DNA from: Rhodobacterales bacterium
GTDB lineage: Bacteria; Pseudomonadota; Alphaproteobacteria; Rhodobacterales; Rhodobacteraceae
Assembly (NCBI GenBank): GCA_002747325.1
Contig: PDOZ01000035.1
Coordinates: 1-61,050 of the forward strand
DNA length: 61,050 bases
Direction: 5' to 3'
Under the pieces are notes generated by a model that saw nothing but the letters and a program-made list of their open reading frames with translations, did not search any database and was not told the origin of the DNA. The position numbers and the translations under genes are program-made. This document shows, piece after piece, positions 1-8,953 of this stretch (the stretch's first letter is position 1; the number at the start of each line of letters is the position of its first letter).

Positions 1-1
1 G

Positions 2-3000
2 TCGCTGGTCAATGCCTCGACCTGGGCGCTGCTGCTGACCGGCAAGGTGCTGGAAGATCGCGAGCCGGGGATCGTCGGCGCCCTGCGCGGCGCGGTCAAG
101 CGGCTGGGCGAGCCGGTGATCCGCTCTGCCGTCGGGCGGGCGATGAAGGAAATGGGCAAGCAATTCGTTCTGGGCGAAACCATCACCAGCGCCATGAAGC
201 GGGCCGCTGAAATGGAAGCGCGCGGCTATACCTATTCCTATGACATGCTGGGCGAGGCGGCGATGACCGACGCCGATGCCAAACGCTATCATCTGGCCTA
301 TTCCCGCGCGATCAGCGCCATTGCTCAGGCCTGTCATTCGCAGGACATCCGCGAGAACCCCGGCATTTCGGTCAAGCTCTCGGCCCTGCATCCGCGTTAC
401 GAAGTCGCCCAGCGGGAGCGCGTGCTGGCCGAACTGGTGCCGCGTCTGCGCAGTCTGGCGCTGCTGGCGAAATCCGCGGGTATGGGGCTGAACATCGACG
501 CGGAAGAGGCCGACCGGCTGGCGATCTCGCTTGAGGTGATCGAGAGCGTGCTGGCCGAGCCGGCGCTGGCGGGCTGGGACGGGTTTGGCGTGGTGGTGCA
601 GGCGTATGGCCTGCGGGCCTCTCTGGCGCTGGATGCGCTTTACGACATGGCCACCCGTCACGACCGGCGGATCATGGTGCGGCTGGTCAAGGGCGCTTAT
701 TGGGACAGCGAGATCAAGCGCGCGCAGGTCGAGGGCATGGCGGGCTTCCCGGTCTTTACCCAAAAGGCCGCCACCGATGTCAGCTATATCGCCAATGCCC
801 GCGAGCTCATGGCGATGACCGACCGGATCTATCCGCAATTCGCCACCCATAACGCCCATACCGTTGCGGCGATCCTTGAGATGGCCACCCTGACCGGCAC
901 CGGGCGCGATGCCTATGAATTCCAGCGGCTGCATGGCATGGGCGAGGCGCTGCACGGGATCGTGCTGAAGGCGGAAAAAACCCATTGCCGGATTTATGCC
1001 CCGGTCGGGGCGCATCGCGATTTGCTGGCCTATCTGGTGCGTCGCTTGCTGGAAAACGGGGCAAATTCCAGCTTCGTCAACCAGATCGTTGACGAAGACG
1101 TGCCCGCCGAACGGGTTGCCCGCGATCCGTTTGACGCCCTGAACGACCCCACGCCCGCGCTGCCAACCGGGCCAGAACTGTTCGCCCCCGAGCGGCGCAA
1201 TTCGCGCGGGTTTGACCTGACCCACGGGCCGACATTGAATGCGCTTGACCGGGACACCGCACCGTTTTGGGCGCATCATTGGCAGGCCGCGCCGCTGCTG
1301 GCCGGGCCGGCCGCACCCGAGGCTCCGGCCCCGCTGCAAAACCCCGCCAACCCGGCCGAGACCGTCGGCCATGTCGCCACCGCCTCGCCCGCCGACATTG
1401 AAACCGCCCTTGGCGCGGCCAGCCCCTGGGTCGAGGACGCCGCCACCCGCGCCCGCATCCTGAACGCCGCCGCCGATCTTTACGAAGCCAACCACGCCGA
1501 AATCTTCGCTCTGCTGGCCCGCGAGGCCGGCAAGACCCGCCCCGACGCGGTGGCCGAGCTGCGCGAGGCGGTGGATTTCCTGCGCTATTACGCCGCCAAT
1601 GCGCCCACGATCGCGCCGATGGGGACCTTTACCTGTATCAGCCCGTGGAACTTCCCGCTGGCGATTTTCACCGGCCAGATCGCCGCCGCGCTGGCGGCGG
1701 GCAATGCGGTGCTGGCCAAACCGGCGGAGCAGACGCCTTTGATCGCTCATCTGGCCACCGGGCTGCTGCACGCTGCCGGAGTGCCGCGCTCCGCGCTGCA
1801 ATTGCTGCCCGGCGCGGGCGATGTGGGGGCGGCGCTGACCTCGGACGCGCGGGTGGATGGCGTGGCCTTTACCGGCTCGACCGAAACCGCCTTGCGCATC
1901 CGCCGGGCCATGGCCGACACTCTGGCCCCCGGCGCGCCTTTACTGGCGGAAACCGGCGGGCTGAACGCAATGATCGTCGACTCCACCGCGCTGCCGGAAC
2001 AGGCGATCACCGCGATCGTCGAAAGCGCGTTTCAATCCGCGGGCCAGCGCTGTTCCGCCCTGCGGTGCCTCTATGTGCAGGAGGACATCGCCGCGCCCTT
2101 CACGGAAATGCTGACCGGCGCGATGGATGAGCTGGCTCTAGGTGATCCGTGGCTTCTGTCAACCGATTGCGGCCCGGTGATCGACGAAGAGGCCCGCGCG
2201 GGCATCGCCGCCCATATCGACGCCGCCCGCAGCGAGGGTCGCCTGTTGCACAGCCTGTCCACCCCCGAAGCGGGCACTTTCATCGTTCCCAGCCTGATCC
2301 GCATTGACGGGATCGGCGATCTTGAGCGCGAGGTCTTCGGCCCGGTCCTGCACCTGGCCACCTTCCGCTCGGATCAGCTGGACGAGGTGATCGACGCCAT
2401 CAACACCACCGGCTATGGGCTGACCTTCGGGCTTCAGACCCGGATTGATGACCGGGTGCAGCATGTCGCGGATCGCATCCATGCGGGCAATATCTATGTC
2501 AACCGCAACCAGATCGGCGCCATTGTCGGCAGCCAGCCTTTCGGCGGCGAGGGGCTGTCCGGCACCGGGCCGAAAGCGGGCGGGCCGCTCTATCTGTCGC
2601 GCTTCACCCGGCCCGAACCGGGCCGCGCCGGGGCCGATTGGACCGGGGAGATGAGCGCACAGGAAATGCAAAACGCCATCGACACCGCCCCTGCCGGCAC
2701 GGGGGGCGAGACCAAGACCCTGCCCGGCCCCACCGGAGAATCAAACCGCCTCAGCACCCTGCCGCGCCCGCCGCTGCTGTGCCTTGGTCCGGGGGCGGAA
2801 ACTGCTGCCGAGCAAGCCCGGCAAATCCGTGCCCTTGGCGGCGCGGCGGTCGAGGCCACCGGCACCTTGACGGCAGAGGTGCTTGAGCATCTGACCGGCT
2901 TTGGCGGCGTTCTGTTCTGGGGCGATGCCGACCGCGCGCGGCCCTTGGCACAAGCGCTCTCTCGCCGCAGCGGCCCGATCCTGCCGCTGATCACCGGCGC

Positions 3001-3094
3001 GGTGGATATGGGCCGGGTGATGGGCGAACGCCACCTCTGCGTCGACACCACCGCCTCGGGCGGCAACGCGGCGCTTTTGGGCGGGGCCGCGTAA
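2..3094 (+). CDS. putA: Bifunctional proline dehydrogenase / P5C dehydrogenase PutA (5' truncated)
   Basis: Oxidises proline to glutamate in two steps: an FAD-dependent proline dehydrogenase makes pyrroline-5-carboxylate, and an NAD-dependent aldehyde dehydrogenase oxidises it. The reading frame is open from the first bases, so the N-terminus lies outside the window; 1030 residues are visible. The PRODH barrel is recognisable by VRLVKGAYWD (near base 680), QFATHNAHT and YEFQRLHGMG. The aldehyde dehydrogenase half carries SPWNFPLAIFTG (near 1645), FTGSTETA, ETGGLNAMIVD and the catalytic cysteine in GQRCSALR (TGT at 2051-2053). A C-terminal extension of about 140 residues follows, as in long PutA proteins. 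It converges on the Lrp-type gene that follows. With the arginase and ornithine cyclodeaminase genes downstream it completes arginine to glutamate conversion. Confidence 0.97.
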   Translation, partial: SLVNASTWALLLTGKVLEDREPGIVGALRGAVKRLGEPVIRSAVGRAMKEMGKQFVLGETITSAMKRAAEMEARGYTYSYDMLGEAAMTDADAKRYHLAYSRAISAIAQACHSQDIRENPGISVKLSALHPRYEVAQRERVLAELVPRLRSLALLAKSAGMGLNIDAEEADRLAISLEVIESVLAEPALAGWDGFGVVVQAYGLRASLALDALYDMATRHDRRIMVRLVKGAYWDSEIKRAQVEGMAGFPVFTQKAATDVSYIANARELMAMTDRIYPQFATHNAHTVAAILEMATLTGTGRDAYEFQRLHGMGEALHGIVLKAEKTHCRIYAPVGAHRDLLAYLVRRLLENGANSSFVNQIVDEDVPAERVARDPFDALNDPTPALPTGPELFAPERRNSRGFDLTHGPTLNALDRDTAPFWAHHWQAAPLLAGPAAPEAPAPLQNPANPAETVGHVATASPADIETALGAASPWVEDAATRARILNAAADLYEANHAEIFALLAREAGKTRPDAVAELREAVDFLRYYAANAPTIAPMGTFTCISPWNFPLAIFTGQIAAALAAGNAVLAKPAEQTPLIAHLATGLLHAAGVPRSALQLLPGAGDVGAALTSDARVDGVAFTGSTETALRIRRAMADTLAPGAPLLAETGGLNAMIVDSTALPEQAITAIVESAFQSAGQRCSALRCLYVQEDIAAPFTEMLTGAMDELALGDPWLLSTDCGPVIDEEARAGIAAHIDAARSEGRLLHSLSTPEAGTFIVPSLIRIDGIGDLEREVFGPVLHLATFRSDQLDEVIDAINTTGYGLTFGLQTRIDDRVQHVADRIHAGNIYVNRNQIGAIVGSQPFGGEGLSGTGPKAGGPLYLSRFTRPEPGRAGADWTGEMSAQEMQNAIDTAPAGTGGETKTLPGPTGESNRLSTLPRPPLLCLGPGAETAAEQARQIRALGGAAVEATGTLTAEVLEHLTGFGGVLFWGDADRARPLAQALSRRSGPILPLITGAVDMGRVMGERHLCVDTTASGGNAALLGGAA

Positions 3095-3103
3095 ACACGC
3101 CGC

Positions 3104-3529
3104 CTAACGCCCCTTGCGGGTCGACAGCAACAGGTTGGTTTCGGACCGGGTGATCCCGTCCAGCCGACGGATTTGAAACAGGGTCTGGTCCAGCTCCTCC
3201 AGCGTATCGGCCCCCAGCTCTGCGATCAGATCCCAACTGCCATTGGTGGTATGCACCGCCTGAACCTGCGGCATGGCCGCCAGTTTCCCCATGATCCGCG
3301 CCGCCCCGCGCCCCTCGATGCCGAGCATCATCAGCCCGCGCACCGGGGTTGGGGCAATGTCCTGCCGGGTGACCACCGTAAACCCGACGATCTGACCGGA
3401 TTGCTTCAGGTTTGCCAGCCGGGTGCGCACCGTGGTGCGGGTGACGCCCAGATGATCCGCCAGTTCCGACAAGGTGGCCCGCCCGTCCCGATGCAGGGCC
3501 GACAACAGGTCATTGTCCAGTTTGTCCAT
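3104..3529 (-). CDS. Lrp/AsnC family transcriptional regulator
   Basis: A 141-residue feast/famine regulator. The N-terminus MDKLDNDLLSALHRDGRATL begins the usual winged helix-turn-helix, followed by the linker and a RAM/AsnC ligand domain (TTNGSWDLIAELG, then LDQTLFQIRRLDGI). I chose the ATG at 3529 because the family begins a few residues before this helix; the upstream extension to 3598 is not Lrp-like and runs toward the divergent gene. It is divergent from the arginase gene with 88 bp between starts, so it probably controls arginase/ornithine cyclodeaminase and perhaps putA, with arginine, ornithine or proline as inferred effector. Family assignment is firm; the target is inferred from position. 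Confidence 0.93.
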   Translation of the reverse strand: MDKLDNDLLSALHRDGRATLSELADHLGVTRTTVRTRLANLKQSGQIVGFTVVTRQDIAPTPVRGLMMLGIEGRGAARIMGKLAAMPQVQAVHTTNGSWDLIAELGADTLEELDQTLFQIRRLDGITRSETNLLLSTRKGR

Positions 3530-3617
3530 TCGATGGTTCCATATTGGGCATTTCAACTTCCATTTTGAACAAATTGCGCTCTTCCGGCAAGGGGGCATCT
3601 GCCCGCATACTGGCCTG

Positions 3618-4538
3618 ATGAAAACACATGATCTAATCCTGGTGGGTGTCCCGATGGATGCCGGAAAAATGCGACAGGGCTGCCGGATGGGGCCTGACGC
3701 ATATCGTGTGGCGGGGCTGGCCGAGGCCCTGACCGGGCTTGGCCATCACGTCGAAGACAAGGGAAATATCGCGCCCGACGCCAACACCGTCGCGCCGGAT
3801 AATCACCTTGTTTGCCTGCCGGAATGCGTTGGTTGGACCTCGGCCCTGACCCGCGCCACGAAAGAGATTGCGCCTCAGGGGATGCCGATTTTCATGGGCG
3901 GCGATCATGCGCTGTCCATGGGCACCGTCGCTGGCATGGCCGAATATGCGCAGATGCAGGGCAAGCCCCTGTTCGTGCTGTGGCTGGATGCGCATACCGA
4001 TTTCCACACGCCGCAAAGCACCGCATCGGGCAACCTGCATGGCTCGCCCGTGGCCTATTTCACCGGCCAGCCCGGCTTTGAGGCCTTCCCCCCGGTGCGC
4101 GCTCCAGTGCCCACGGCGCAGGTCGGCATGATCGGGCTGCGCTCGGTCGACCCGGCAGAGCGGGCGACGCTGGCCCGTCACGATTTGATGCTGGCCGATA
4201 TGCGCAGCATCGACGAACACGGGATCAAAGCGCCGGTAATAGCGTTTCTCGACCGGGTGCGCGCCGCAGATGGGATGCTGCATGTATCGCTGGACGTGGA
4301 TTTCCTCGAACCCGCCATCGCCCCGGCGGTTGGCACCACCGTCCCCGGTGGCGCGACCGAACGCGAGGCGCATCTGGTGATGGAACTGCTGCATGAAAGC
4401 GGGCTGGTATCCTCGCTCGATCTGGTCGAGTTGAACCCGTTTCTGGACGACCGCGGCCGCACGGCCAAGCTGATGGTCGACCTGACCGCCTCGCTTTTGG
4501 GCCGGCGCGTGTTTGACCGCCCCACCCGCAGCTTCTGA
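3618..4538 (+). CDS. rocF: Arginase
   Basis: Hydrolyses arginine to ornithine and urea using a binuclear manganese centre. All metal-binding signatures are present in the 306-residue product: GGDHALSMG (D96, H97), DAHTDFH (D124 to H130) and SLDVDFLEP near residue 230. The start at 3618 (MKTHDLILVGVP) fits the normal N-terminus of the family; a longer in-frame start at 3474 would overlap the divergent Lrp gene and adds unrelated sequence. The next gene, ornithine cyclodeaminase, starts 16 bp downstream, so the two are almost certainly co-transcribed. The opposite-strand Lrp gene is the probable regulator. Confidence 0.97.
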   Translation: MKTHDLILVGVPMDAGKMRQGCRMGPDAYRVAGLAEALTGLGHHVEDKGNIAPDANTVAPDNHLVCLPECVGWTSALTRATKEIAPQGMPIFMGGDHALSMGTVAGMAEYAQMQGKPLFVLWLDAHTDFHTPQSTASGNLHGSPVAYFTGQPGFEAFPPVRAPVPTAQVGMIGLRSVDPAERATLARHDLMLADMRSIDEHGIKAPVIAFLDRVRAADGMLHVSLDVDFLEPAIAPAVGTTVPGGATEREAHLVMELLHESGLVSSLDLVELNPFLDDRGRTAKLMVDLTASLLGRRVFDRPTRSF

Positions 4539-4554
4539 TCCCGTAGGAGACCCC

Positions 4555-5610
4555 ATGAGCCATACCCCGCAGCCGTCACACAAGGCCCTCGTGCCGTTTG
4601 TCTCTGTCGATCACATGATGAAACTGATCCGCCATGTCGGGCTGGAGCAGATGATCACCGGCATCGCCGATGAGATCGAACGCGATTTCAAGCGCTGGGA
4701 GAGTTTCGACAAGACCCCGCGCATCCCCGCCCATTCGCCCCATGGGGTGATCGAGCTGATGCCGACCTCGGATGGGGAGGCTTATGGTTTCAAATATGTG
4801 AATGGCCACCCCAAGAACACGTCTGAGGGGCTGCAAACCGTCACCGCGTTTGGCCTGCTGGCGGATGTTTACACCGGCTATCCGACGCTGCTGACGGAGA
4901 TGACCCTGCTGACGGCGCTGCGCACGGCGGCAACGTCGGCGCTGGTGGGCAAGTATCTGGCGCCAAAGGGGGCAAGCTGCATGGCGATGATCGGCAATGG
5001 CGCGCAATCGGAATTTCAATGCCTGGCGTTCAGGGCGCTTTGCGGCATCGACACGGTGCGCCTTTACGACACCGACCCGCAGGCCACGGCGAAATGTGCC
5101 GCCAACCTGACCGGGCGCGGGCTGACCGTGATCCCCTGCAAAACCGCCGAAGACGCCATCGAGGGGGCGCAGATCATCACCACCTGCACCGCCGACAAGA
5201 AATACGCCACCATCCTGACCGACAACATGATCGGCTCCGGGGTGCATATCAACGCCATCGGCGGCGACTGTCCCGGCAAGACCGAGTTGCATCGTGACAT
5301 CCTGCTGCGCTCGGAGATTTTCGTGGAATACCCCGAGCAGACCCGAATCGAAGGGGAAATTCAGGCGCTGGATGCGGATCATCCGGTGGTCGAAATGTGG
5401 AAGGTGATGACGGGTCAGGCCGAAGGGCGACGCGACCCGCGCCAGATCACGCTGTTCGATTCCGTCGGCTTCGCGATTGAGGATTTCTCGGCCCTGCGGT
5501 TCGTCAAACAGGTGATCGAAGGCACCGAATTCTACGAACCGCTTGACATGCTCGCCGACCCGGACGATCCGCGCGACCTGTTCGGCATGATCGAGCGTTC
5601 GGGGGGCTGA
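4555..5610 (+). CDS. ocd: Ornithine cyclodeaminase
   Basis: Converts L-ornithine to L-proline and ammonia with bound NAD, thus feeding PutA. The 351-residue product has the length of this family. It contains the typical N-terminal region (PHGVIELMPTSDGEAYGFKY) and the Rossmann domain (MAMIGNGAQSEFQ, then VRLYDTDPQATAKCA). The ATG at 4555 is preceded by AGGAGA eight bases upstream, which decides against the in-frame start at 4513. It lies 16 bp after arginase in the same direction. The arginase plus OCD pair resembles the arginine/octopine catabolic arrangement of other Alphaproteobacteria. Family assignment is firm. Confidence 0.96.
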   Translation: MSHTPQPSHKALVPFVSVDHMMKLIRHVGLEQMITGIADEIERDFKRWESFDKTPRIPAHSPHGVIELMPTSDGEAYGFKYVNGHPKNTSEGLQTVTAFGLLADVYTGYPTLLTEMTLLTALRTAATSALVGKYLAPKGASCMAMIGNGAQSEFQCLAFRALCGIDTVRLYDTDPQATAKCAANLTGRGLTVIPCKTAEDAIEGAQIITTCTADKKYATILTDNMIGSGVHINAIGGDCPGKTELHRDILLRSEIFVEYPEQTRIEGEIQALDADHPVVEMWKVMTGQAEGRRDPRQITLFDSVGFAIEDFSALRFVKQVIEGTEFYEPLDMLADPDDPRDLFGMIERSGG

Positions 5611-5828
5611 AACGGCTTAACAGAAGGTGCAGGAAAACCCGGTTCGGATGTGACAAAAGTCGATCTGCAGGCGTATGGCAGGCTGAGCGTGACGCAGAAC
5701 AAAGCCCTGCGCCTTCCCGCCGGGGGCACAGACGCCCCGCCTTTCAAACCGTTCGCACGGCGCGGAATATCCTCACAACGATGACACGCCGCGTCTGCAT
5801 ATCGAATACCTTGCTCGGATCGACGGGA

Positions 5829-6530
5829 TCAGCGGGTAACCCGTGACGCCAGAGCTTCGAGCATCAAATCCGCAACAGCGGCAACCGAGGCGGGGTTCTG
5901 GCCGGTAATCAACTGGCGATCCCGAACCGCATGGGCGTTGAAGGTGTCCGCCTTTTCAAACGCCGCACCCTGTTCACGCAGGGCGGTTTCCAGCAGGAAA
6001 GGCACGGTCTCTGTCAGGCCCACGGCGGCCTCTTCTGCGTCGGTGAACGCATTGACCTTGTGGCCGGCGACAACGGGCTGGCCGTCGGCCCGGCGGGCGC
6101 TCAGCAGACCTGCGGGGCCATGGCAAACGGCGCCGATGATGCCATCATTGTCATATATCGTGCCAACCAATGCGCCCAGCTCCGCATTGTCCGCAAAATC
6201 GAACATCGTGCCGTGGCCACCGGGTAAAAACACGGCGTCAAAGTTCCCCGGATCGAGATCCGCAACCGCCGGGGTGGTGTCCAGCTCGGCCATCGCATCG
6301 TCGCTGGTCAGAAACCGCTGCACGGCTGCCGGGCGATCGTCCGGGTTGTCCTTGATGCTACCGGGGTCAAACGGCGGCTTGCCCCCCTGAATGGAGGCCA
6401 GCGTCACAATGTGGCCCGCATCTTTCAGGGCCCAGTAAGGTGTCGCCATCTCATCGAAATAAAACCCGGTCGCTTTGCCGCTCTCGCCAAGCGTGCCGTG
6501 GGATGTCAGAATGATCGCTACGCGTGCCAT
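5829..6530 (-). CDS. DJ-1/PfpI family protein (type 1 glutamine amidotransferase-like)
   Basis: A 233-residue member of the DJ-1/PfpI superfamily, close to the Hsp31-like class (protein/nucleic acid deglycase, chaperone or glyoxalase-type activities are known in the family). The nucleophile elbow is AVCHGPAGLL, with cysteine followed by histidine. The N-terminus MARVAIILTSHG forms the first strand, and FYFDEMATPYWAL supplies the glutamate-containing region typical of these proteins. An AAAGGA Shine-Dalgarno sequence lies about ten bases before the ATG. A LysR regulator on the same strand begins upstream (stop at 6616), and may control it. The exact activity cannot be read from sequence. Confidence 0.88.
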   Translation of the reverse strand: MARVAIILTSHGTLGESGKATGFYFDEMATPYWALKDAGHIVTLASIQGGKPPFDPGSIKDNPDDRPAAVQRFLTSDDAMAELDTTPAVADLDPGNFDAVFLPGGHGTMFDFADNAELGALVGTIYDNDGIIGAVCHGPAGLLSARRADGQPVVAGHKVNAFTDAEEAAVGLTETVPFLLETALREQGAAFEKADTFNAHAVRDRQLITGQNPASVAAVADLMLEALASRVTR

Positions 6531-6615
6531 TTCAGCGTCCTTTCAGTGATTGATACCTCAAGGATGCCCTCTGACCACAGAATTGATAAATCGGATTTCC
6601 CGATTGTCGAAATCG

Positions 6616-7557
6616 TCAGTCCCGCGCGACATACAGCTTACTTGCGCCCCCCTGAAACGTGCCTTTGATCAGGTCGCGAAACCATATCTGCGATGGGTCC
6701 TGTTGTGCCGTGGACACCCAGGCCAGACGATTGGCCACCGGGGACACATCCACAGGACAGGGATCAATTGCAAACCCGCCAAAGTCTTGCAGGCTGCGCG
6801 CGATGAAATCGGGCACGGTGGCAATCAGATCATTGCCGGTCAGCGTCGCAAGCAACAAAGAGAATTGCGACAAACCCACAGCGACATGGCGACTGCGGCC
6901 CAGCTCTGCCAGCTTCTCATCGACAAAACCCGTCAGATTGCCGCGCGGGGTTACGATCGCATGAGGTCGGTCACAAAAATCTTCCAGCCCCGTGACCGGC
7001 GGCTGTTTCGCGTCCCGTATGACCACCCATTCGGCGTTGAAAAGTGTCATCACGCGCGTCGTGGCCGACAGATTGTCTCGTAAATAGCCAACCGCCGTGG
7101 TGATTTCACCCGTGGCAAGCATATCGGGCAAGGTGCGAAAATCCCCAATACGAACCACCAATTCACATTGCGGCGCGGTTTCTTGCAGAATGCGGGTCAG
7201 CTTTGGCAACAGGGCATAGGCCACCCCATCGGTGCACCCCAAATGAAACGCGCGATGATCCTGCCCCGGATCAAACTCCAAAGTCGCACCAACCGCCGCG
7301 GCCAACGCATCCATGTGGGGTTTGGCTGTCCGAACCAACTCCAATGCGCGCACAGTGGGCTCCAGAACCCGGCCATTGCGCACAAGAATTTCGTCGTCGA
7401 ACACCTCCCGAAGTCTGGCCAGAATGCCCGATACCGTTGACTGGGCCAAATGCAACCTCGCCGCCGCCCGAACCGTGCTGCGCTCTTCGACCAAAGCGAT
7501 CAGAGCCGAAAGCAGGTTAAGATCGACACTGCCAAGACTTGTCCGACTAAACGCCAT
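6616..7557 (-). CDS. LysR family transcriptional regulator
   Basis: A 313-residue LysR-type regulator: winged helix-turn-helix in the first 65 residues (DLNLLSALIALVEERSTV, then HLAQSTVSGILARLREVFDD and EILVRNGRVLEPT), followed by a substrate-binding domain. The form of the recognition helix resembles the NahR/NodD-like branch. I prefer the ATG at 7557, which has GGAG eight bases upstream, over a TTG at 7563. It lies upstream of and in the same direction as the PfpI-like gene, 85 bp apart; no divergent target exists because tRNA-Arg is next. The effector and targets are unknown. Confidence 0.92.
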   Translation of the reverse strand: MAFSRTSLGSVDLNLLSALIALVEERSTVRAAARLHLAQSTVSGILARLREVFDDEILVRNGRVLEPTVRALELVRTAKPHMDALAAAVGATLEFDPGQDHRAFHLGCTDGVAYALLPKLTRILQETAPQCELVVRIGDFRTLPDMLATGEITTAVGYLRDNLSATTRVMTLFNAEWVVIRDAKQPPVTGLEDFCDRPHAIVTPRGNLTGFVDEKLAELGRSRHVAVGLSQFSLLLATLTGNDLIATVPDFIARSLQDFGGFAIDPCPVDVSPVANRLAWVSTAQQDPSQIWFRDLIKGTFQGGASKLYVARD

Positions 7558-7688
7558 GTTCAAAGCTCCATGCCAAAAGCATTACAAAAAGGTCTCTATA
7601 TCATAGCACATCGCCTCCCCTCTGGCGTCACAACCCGAGAAGAAACGCACAACCGCGTTTTCAAGCCGATAGATCGCAGAAAAGAAAA

Positions 7689-7765
7689 TGGCGCACCCAT
7701 GAGGATTCGAACCTCAGACCTCTGCCTTCGGAGGGCAGCGCTCTATCCAGCTGAGCTATGGGTGC
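7689..7765 (-). tRNA. tRNA-Arg (anticodon CCG)
   Basis: On the minus strand a complete cloverleaf can be folded. The acceptor stem is GCACCCA/TGGGTGC, the D arm has AGCTCAGCTGGATAGAGC, and the anticodon stem CTGCC/GGCAG encloses the loop CTCCGAA, giving anticodon CCG (reads CGG, arginine). The T arm contains GGTTCGAATCC. The discriminator is G (7692) and the CCA end is encoded at 7691-7689. Confidence 0.96.
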
Positions 7766-7808
7766 GTTGCCCGGCGGGTATAGGGGATTGCCCTGCCCCC
7801 CGCAAGCC

Positions 7809-7836
7809 AAAAGGGCCCCCAATCGGAGACCCTTTT
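7809..7836 (-). terminator. Probable terminator after rpsI
   Basis: AAAAGGG and CCCTTTT form an inverted repeat around a 14-base loop just after the rpsI stop codon, with the stem's own T run as the tail. The stem is weak at its base, so confidence is moderate. Confidence 0.5.
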
Positions 7837-7853
7837 GCAGATTGTATCGCGAA

Positions 7854-8351
7854 TTAACGCTTGGAGAACTGGAAGCTCCGGCGCGCCTTGCGCTTACCGT
7901 ATTTCTTCCGCTCGACCACGCGCGAGTCGCGGGTCAGGAAGCCTGCCGCTTTCAGCGCGCCGCGCAGGGACGGCTCATAGAGTTGCAGCGCTTTGGAAAT
8001 GCCGTGCTTGACCGCACCGGCCTGACCGGAAAGGCCACCGCCCTTGACCGTCGCCACCACGTCGAACTCGCCTTCAACACCGGCAACCTGAAACGGCTGG
8101 CGCAGGATCATCTGCAACACCGGGCGGGCGAAGTATTTGTCCATGTCGCGGCCGTTGACCGTGACCTTGCCGGAGCCGGGCTTGATCCAGACACGGGCCA
8201 CCGCGTCCTTGCGCTTGCCGGTGGCGTAGGAACGGCCCAGCTCGTCGCGGACCGGCTCGCGCGGGGCGAGGGTTTCCGCTACGGCTTCCGGCGCTTCCAC
8301 GCCTTCGACCACTGCGTTCAGCTCATCAAGAGATTTGATTTCTTCAGTCAT
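7854..8351 (-). CDS. rpsI: 30S ribosomal protein S9
   Basis: Small-subunit protein whose basic C-terminal tail reaches the P-site tRNA. The 165-residue product contains the family core ([34 protein letters not shown]) and ends with the invariant basic tail [13 protein letters not shown]. The acidic N-terminal extension of about 35 residues is usual in Alphaproteobacteria. It begins two bases after the rplM stop codon (TGATCATG on the minus strand), so the two genes form the conserved L13-S9 operon. Confidence 0.98.
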   Translation of the reverse strand: MTEEIKSLDELNAVVEGVEAPEAVAETLAPREPVRDELGRSYATGKRKDAVARVWIKPGSGKVTVNGRDMDKYFARPVLQMILRQPFQVAGVEGEFDVVATVKGGGLSGQAGAVKHGISKALQLYEPSLRGALKAAGFLTRDSRVVERKKYGKRKARRSFQFSKR

Positions 8352-8353
8352 GA

Positions 8354-8818
8354 TCAGCCCTCACGCGTGTTTTTCTTGTTCATCGACTTGACGTCGAGCA
8401 CTTCCGGGTTCTGTGCCTCATGCGGATGCTCGGCGCCCGCATAAACGCGCAGGTTGCCCATCTGCACCCGTGCCAGACGGTTGCCCGGCAGCATACGCTT
8501 GACGGCCTTTTCCACCAGACGCTCCGGGTGTTCGCCCTCGAGGATCTGACCGGCGGTGCGGTTTTTGATGCCGCCCGGATAGCCGGTGTGCCAGTAATGC
8601 ACCTTGTCGGTGCGCTTCTTGCCGGTGAGCTGCACCTTGTCCGCATTGATCACGATGACGTTGTCGCCGCAATCCATATGGGGGGTGAAGCTCGGCTTGT
8701 GCTTGCCGCGCAGACGCATGGCGATGATCGAAGCGAGGCGGCCAAGGACGACGCCTTCCGCGTCGACCACGATCCACTTCTTCTCGATATCTGCAGGGGT
8801 TGCAGAGAAAGTATTCAT
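8354..8818 (-). CDS. rplM: 50S ribosomal protein L13
   Basis: Early-assembling large-subunit protein, 154 residues. Recognised by [18 protein letters not shown] at the N-terminus, then [20 protein letters not shown] and KMLPGN-like sequence ([14 protein letters not shown]). I place the start at 8818 ([15 protein letters not shown]), where the family begins; the open frame continues upstream to 8887 without similarity. It is the first gene of the rplM-rpsI pair. Confidence 0.98.
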   Translation of the reverse strand: MNTFSATPADIEKKWIVVDAEGVVLGRLASIIAMRLRGKHKPSFTPHMDCGDNVIVINADKVQLTGKKRTDKVHYWHTGYPGGIKNRTAGQILEGEHPERLVEKAVKRMLPGNRLARVQMGNLRVYAGAEHPHEAQNPEVLDVKSMNKKNTREG

Positions 8819-8953
8819 GTTGTTCAGCCCTGATTGGGTTTCGGATGCAGTGGTTGTAAAGCCTTTCGCCCCGCAGTCAAGCACCATTTACCCCAAAAGA
8901 CCAAGCTTTTTCAGGCACTTAACAATTAGGTATTATTTTACCCCACCCCCAAA

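Noticed and set aside
5611..5828. Possible gene remnant between ocd and the PfpI-like gene
   Set aside because: Short frames such as LHIEYLARIDGISG near the end look protein-like, but nothing could be matched or extended.
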